Shown piece by piece: positions 58,236-64,000 of a stretch of 64,000 bases of DNA (the first letter of the stretch is position 1; each line of letters begins with the position of its first letter). The DNA is from Varanus komodoensis (taxonomy: Eukaryota > Chordata > Lepidosauria > Squamata > Varanidae). The translations under genes were made by a program, and so were the position numbers. The stretch spans positions 2,606,243 through 2,670,242 of the forward strand of contig NW_025335440.1 in NCBI RefSeq assembly GCF_004798865.1, given 5' to 3'. The notes under the pieces were generated by a model. The model saw only the letters and a list, made by a program, of their open reading frames with translations, had not been told where the DNA came from and made no database searches.

Positions 58236-61189
58236 GAAGAATAAAAGGTCTGCATGACCACAGACTCCACGTGACTCAGGAAGAGACATTTTGCTGAAGG
58301 ATATGGATCAGATTCTTAGACATCCAAACTCCACTGAGTCCATTGTGGGTTCCTCCAACATCTCTAGCTGTAATTCTGACGATCTGAACCAAACACTCCA
58401 TTTTGTCAATCGCTTTCTGTCAAACTTGCTCCGATTTGGCATCTGTGCATGTAATCAGCCTGTTTGTTCTTAGAGAACAACTTCTATTAGCCCCATCCAC
58501 CATGTTCAATGGTTGGGACACCAGCTTGGGGAAGGCCAATATATATCAGTTACTGTGAAAATGGCAGAGGACAATTTGACACCCTCCGCCTTGGTGGTGA
58601 CTTCCATCTTCCCTAGCCTAGATTGCCCCATTGAATCATTTTTACTTTGAGCGATGTTATTCTCCCAGTCCTCAGGATTGTCATAACAGCTGGGAGTTCT
58701 GCAGTACTACAGAAAGCACCTTTTGGAGAATCAGACCATTTGATTCTGTGGTATTTGTACTGACCAGCAGTAGCTGTCCAGGATTTTCAAAAAGGGCTCT
58801 TCCCACCTTACCTGGAGTTTGAACCTCAGGCCTTCTCCATACAAAAATGCCCTCTTCCAGAGAACTCCAGCCCAGTCCTTCCAACAGGGGAGAAGGGAGA
58901 CGATTTATCCTGAGTTAGACCATTAGTTTATGCAGCTCAGGATTGTCTACCCAGAATTTCCTAGCCCTACTTTCAGAAGCTGAACATAGGTAAGTATGAG
59001 GAATCCCCTGCAGTGGGGATGAGAATCTAACAGATTTCCCCAACTCAGCGGTCTGATTCTGTTCTTTTTCTCCCATACTGGCACCAAATCCACTCTATGT
59101 GAGCTGAGCAAGCACCCCGATTTGTGCTTTTAAAATGGGATGTGGTTTGCGTAAGCTCCTCTTCCCAGAAATTTGCACACATTGCAGAGTATAGCTCTGC
59201 AAATGTGAACTTTCACAGGGCTAGTGTGCCTCAGGCTGGCTGCTGAGGCCTGCCTCATCACTAGAGAAAAAGAAAAGAAACAAGCTCCACCAGCAGTATC
59301 CTCATAAGCAAGTGTACACAAGAAGTTTTTGTCAGAACAAATATCGCCTTTGTTCTTTTGCATCACCTAAAGAAATCAAATATTGTGCACGTGCTATGGG
59401 GGAAGGACAGGGGTGGCGAAGAGAGTCTGAAGAGCCATGGCTCTGCAAATCATGGGAGCTGAAGAACACCAGCTGAAAATCTTTAAGGATATGCATTATC
59501 TGATACACACATCACTTAATGCTAGTGGATAAACACGGGTGTCAAACTGGACTCAATTAAATTGGCAAGGATGCGTTCTTTGTGAAGTACGGCAAGCTGA
59601 TGCCAAAGCAGTGGGAGGATGAAACCGGCAAGACTGTTTGCCAATGGGAGAAGTTCCTCTTGGGGTTACATAATGAACTTAGAAGGTGACGAAATATTAA
59701 AAACAGCACAGGCCATCCATGCAAATTCAAAGATTCAGACGCAAGTTGCACAAAAGGGTCGATTAGCACAAATGGTGCTTCAGATAAGTGGATACCAATT
59801 CTTGGTGTACGTAGCGATTTCACAAACATTTCTGGAACTTTAGAAAAGCAAATCCAGCACAGTCCAATGCGATTCCTGGACTGGAAACGCCGTGAGAGGC
59901 TGTCAGACGCCATTCAACAGATTCCAAGCACTGCATGTCCCTTGCTGAGAGTGGAGCAAGGACCTGGTGCCTGCCCAGCACACATCCTGCCACTCTGAGC
60001 GCAATTCCCCAGGGGCAAAGAGGCATCCCAGCAAAGTCCGCTTTTTCTGCTGGGATAGGGATGCTTAAGGAGAATGATGGGAAAGGGAGTCCCTTTCTTC
60101 ACTCCTTCCTTTGCAAGTTGCGTCAGCTACCTTCTCTCTTTCTCTAAAGGATGACTTGAACTTTAATACTGAATTCCCAACCAAGAATGGCCTCAGCAGC
60201 CCATGGAAGGAAGCCAACATTAAAACTAGAAATTCTTTCACTTTTCATTTTTACTTCATAACCATATTTTCAAAGCCTGTAAGGCTGAACCACCTGAAAT
60301 GATCTAATCTTGCTTTTTAATCACCAGAAGCCTGTGCTGAAGGGGTTCATTTCTTACTCTGCTCCATGCTGAGCTTACGCTAATAAGGGTTTGGAATGAA
60401 ATGCAGGCGCACCTCCCGCAGCTCCCATCAGGTGGGGCCAGAATTGCGCCGAGCCGTTTTTCTGCAAAAGTAACAAACAGGCAGTGCCTCTTTTCATCTC
60501 TAAGCCAATCTGCATCTGGCCCTTCAGCGTGGTCAAACCTGCCCTTCCTCCCACCCACATACGCATCCACGTGGGGTCTGCGATCAGGCAAAGCATGCAA
60601 GATGCAAGCTGCATCTACAAGCAGTGGCTGGGGAAAGCCCTTCCCCTCTATAACGGGGATCGCTTGGAGAAAGAGGGCTCTCTCCCCCACACCTTCACCC
60701 CAGCTGTTTAGGGTGCAGCCTCTCCCGTGGTTCCATTACCCTGGAAAGGGAAATGTTAAGGAAGCTGAACCCACAAAAAGAAACTGGTGGTAGGGGGAGT
60801 GTTATCCCAGCATTCTTGTCATTTTCTGACCCTTCTGCCTTCCACCTTGCCATGGGGGCAAGAGGGTACTTTTCTGCCCCTACCAGCAGTGGCTCAGGAG
60901 GCACTGCTAAAACCAGCCAGCCCTTGTGGAAAGGGCACAATCCTGCACGGTTTCCAGGCAGTGCTTGGCAGCTGTGTGCAGCCTGAACAGATCTACCCAG
61001 ATTTGGGCTGGAAGTGCAGACCTTTTGTTTGTGTATGTGTGTGTGTGGGGGGGGGACGGGAATGAATGAGAGAAGGTAGCTGAACGAGAGAAGGTAGGAC
61101 AGTAATTTTATATCTCAGGTTTTCATCTGAAGTGGGGTTTGCCATTCTCAGAGCTTGGCTGCAGGGGGTTCTTTAAGGTTGGACCCTTG
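58236..61189. other. Gene-free intron sequence
   Basis: No supported exon. Overlapping sense and antisense frames at 60300-60800 reflect GC-rich sequence. A short TG/poly-G tract lies at 61027-61055. Confidence 0.4.
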
Positions 61190-61337
61190 ATCGATATTGG
61201 CCATCAGCATTCTTTCAAGAGGTTCCCTCATATTAAGGGATTTATATTATAATTATTTTAACTTAATGATGTGAGCCGCCCCGAGGCTTCAGCGAATGGG
61301 GCGGCATAAAAATGTTTTAATAAATAAATAAATAAAA
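61190..61337 (+). mobile_element. L2 3' UTR and tail
   Basis: ATGTGAGCCGCCCCGAGGC (61269) and GGGGCGGCATAAAAATG can pair as a hairpin (GCCGCCCC with GGGGCGGC), followed by TTTTAATAAATAAATAAATA. This is the cleanest copy of the L2 tail hairpin in the window. Confidence 0.75.
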
Positions 61338-63863
61338 ATTAAAAGAGGCATACAGGTTAGAGGTGTTGGTGCCCTCAAGCAGAGACTTAGGGAGTCTCCA
61401 GAACCAAGCTGCCACCTAAGCAACTCCACAGGGGACAGCGCCTGTCCCTCAAGATGCATGGCTCAAGGTCTCAGTGCCATCTTCTTTCTGGCCACTGATG
61501 GGGGGTGGCACATGGGCCATTTCTCCACCTGATATTCCTCTGTCCCAGTCCCAGGGCCTACAACATCTCCCATTGGGATTTACTGAGCCTCACTTTCTAA
61601 CCCAGGGATGCAGAACCAGAGGCTTGGGGGCCGCACTTGTCCCTTGGGGGCTCCCCAGGCAATTAACCCCCCCTTCTCTGTATCCCACACCTTTCCACCA
61701 AACCACCAATCATTGCTAATGCAGAAACACAGTTTCAAAGGAGGAAAAGAATCCAGTTCCATGAGCAGTCACTTCCATCCAAACTACTGAACTCATGCAG
61801 AACAGATTAAATAAACCCTAAGTATCCCAGCCCTGCAGTACTGCTACGTCCTGAACAATTTCCTTCACGGGAAGGAAGGATGCTCCTACAAATTGTGTGT
61901 GAGCAAGAGAGACGCATGGCACATCCTTTTCAAGAAGCCCGGCACTGCCATCTCACAGCCCCTGAGCACTCAGCCTGACTGGGAATGGCTTCGAGAAACT
62001 ATGAAGCAGGACTTGCACGGTTTCCACCGTGTCATTTACAGTCCAGGCCAAACCAAACTCTGTCATAAATCCAGCATGTCCCAACACCATCCCCACAAAT
62101 CGGCTCAGAGCTGCCTGATCAAGCTAAATCATTGTCACAGCGGATGCCAGCAGAAGACCCGGGCAGGCAGGACCGATGTGATTGCAAAAGGCAATTTCCT
62201 GCAGCAGCAGGGACTCTGAGCTGGCTGGGCAGATGCAAGACTCGGCGGGGGGGACGGGACGACAGGAGGGCGGACTGTCTTTTGGGGCAGGTACAGAAGC
62301 TGCATCGGGGACTTAGGAAGAGACCAAAAGCCCATCAAGCCCAAAGATCAGCCTGCAGGTGAGGTGACACTACCCAGGCAACAGGAGAAAAACCAGACTG
62401 GCTAGAGACCGAGTTGGGTCCAAAAGGTGTGGGATCAAATTCTTTGAGGCCAGGTTGTATGAAGAATTTGCCCTGATATGCAAGCAAGCACGTCCCAGTG
62501 ACAACCACGAGCATAAGCAGAAACATGATTTGAGGAAAATTGGCACCATTTTCTGAACTTAGTTCACATTTCAGAATGTGAACTCACAGAACAGTGCACT
62601 TCCCAAAATGTACATTAGCATATGCACAAATCTGCCCCCCATGCACACACAGAAACCTGCATTTTCATGTTTTAAGCCATGGGCATTTGTAAAAAGTCTC
62701 CTTAAGGACTCTTCAAAATGCACATTTTCCCAGTTGGAGGGGGAAAGAAGGCACTTGCACTTCAATACGCAAATATGATGAAATAAACTTCAAGGAGGAT
62801 GTGGAAGGGTGAGCCTGGGCATCAGGCATTTGTCCATTCCCACCTTTTCCAAAGAGAAGCAATAGAAGCCTTTTCTAGTTGCCCATCTTTGAGTGCACCT
62901 GGGTGAACAAACGCACCCAAGGGAGGGCTTGTTGTGCAGTGGCCCAAACAGCCGGAATGCGCTGCACAGCACAGCAGAGATTCGGAACGGAGTAGGAGCT
63001 CTGCATGCTCACATCGCCTGTCCCTCGACTCACAGGTGTGGCCACAGCGTTGTTGCCGTTTTTTAGAACTTTTTTTTAATGAAATGGCCCTGGTTTGTTT
63101 CCTTGTTGCAAACTGCCGTGGGAAAGCTCCCGCCCTGAAAGGCAGCTTGGCAATCTTGTAAACCAGTTAATTACGCACAGCCCATGCAGAACGAGCAACT
63201 CCAGATGATCCAAGCTTCAGATCTGAGCCGCAGCAAACACACAGAAGCCGGCTTCGGGTCTGTCATTGGCTAAGCAAACGCCTTCCCCTCGATCTTGAAT
63301 GCAGCAGCCAGGCAGTCCCCGCAAGCCGACTGCCACTGAGCCGCCTCTGCTCAGCACCACTCCATGCTGCTTGGCCATAACAAGGTAAGCGGCACAGCCG
63401 GGGGGACAGTGTGCCCCAGCAGTGGATGCTGGATTGCAGACATCCTCTCGCTCCACACGGGCCCATCTCAGATTGGATACTAGATGGACTGCTCGGCGTT
63501 CCAGCTGACCCCAAAGGGATCCATCACGGGCGGCTTGGCTGCCTCTGAGTTCAGGCACATGGCTAATGACCCTCTCCAGACATCCACAGTACAGAAACCA
63601 CTGCATTAGGAGGAAAAAGTAATTCGATCTTTTAAAATGATAAATTAAAAATTCAGTGTTTCTTGTTAGCAGTGACCCGTTATCAGAGGTGAGAAATTTC
63701 TAGTCTTCTAGCTCATTTTACCTACCATGATCCTCTTGCTCAGCTAGCCTAGGTGTGAGGGCTAATCGGAGCTCTGGGCCAAAACTTCTGGACTACCATG
63801 GGTCAAGAACACAGTGCTGCAGGGGGCAAAGTTTGGGGTGGTCTTGCTAGCCTACCCTTCACC
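61338..63863. other. Gene-free intron sequence
   Basis: No supported exon. The part 62540-62770 is rich in TGCACA/TGCATT words and includes CAGAATGTGAAC, like the candidate dispersed family. Confidence 0.4.
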
Positions 63864-63957
63864 CAACCTGTTACCCTCCAGATGTTTGGGGTTTCAGCTT
63901 CTATCAACTAGCATGGCCAATGTTGAAGAAATCTGGGGGTTGTGGTTCAGCTTACTG
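63864..63957. repeat. Fold-back type interspersed repeat fragment
   Basis: ACCCTCCAGATGTTTGGGGT and AGCATGGCCAATGTTGAAGA, then GGGGGTTGTGGTTCAGC, match the pattern of an abundant reptile hairpin repeat ('CCTCCAGATGTTTTGGACTA' type). One arm is clear and the other partial. Confidence 0.6.
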
Positions 63958-64000
63958 GGAGAACAGCTCATTGGGTTAAACATACCAGCCACACAAAATC

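Noticed and set aside
60304-60690. 128- and 130-codon antisense ORF pair
   Set aside because: Mutually overlapping on both strands with no domain; typical of GC-rich noncoding DNA.

Overview
The window reads as vertebrate, squamate-reptile nuclear DNA (lizard or snake). The evidence is the repeat mix: BovB/RTE LINEs very close to the element shared by squamates and ruminants, CR1 and L2 LINEs with readable reading frames, an old L1, tRNA-derived SINEs with an L2-like tail, and many dinucleotide tracts. There are no operons, bacterial promoters, CRISPR arrays or phage modules.

Only one host coding segment can be supported: a 217-bp minus-strand exon at 49586-49802 with good splice sites. It encodes the first part of the first CUB domain of a CSMD protein, and from memory it fits CSMD2 best. 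CSMD genes have introns of tens to hundreds of kilobases, so the simplest reading is that the whole window lies inside this gene: positions above 49802 in the upstream intron (between the signal-peptide exon and this exon), positions below 49586 in the downstream intron.

Layout. 1-0.7 kb: CR1 3' end. 2.5-3.2 kb: two minus-strand CR1 fragments. 4.0-4.2 kb: SINE. 6.5-13.9 kb: a dense nest in which a plus-strand CR1 is interrupted by a minus-strand CR1, a CR1 3' end and a nearly full-length L2 with a 918-codon open ORF2. 16.0-21.5 kb: a minus-strand L1 fossil split by a near-full-length BovB with a perfect 10-bp target-site duplication and by a second BovB 3' fragment, which carries a 100-N assembly gap flanked by identical 153-bp sequence. 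29.5-31.1 kb: an L2 copy split by a small GC-rich hAT-like element. 33.3-35.1 kb: SINE, an unnamed interspersed repeat and a minus-strand L2. 38.5-40.5 kb: a second long BovB. 46-52.9 kb: SINEs, L2 and RTE fragments around the CSMD exon. 53-64 kb: mostly unassigned intron sequence with short repeat remnants.

I found no previously undescribed gene system. The most informative points are the CSMD exon, two nonsense codons shared by the two long BovB copies (suggesting a common defective source moved in trans), the nested-insertion chronology, the gap artefact, and a possible unnamed dispersed repeat containing a CCAGARGCTAGARTGTGAAA-like core. Two near-perfect RFX X-box palindromes and several AT-rich, repeat-free stretches are candidate intronic regulatory elements. 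Family assignments rest on recognition from memory; no database search was run.
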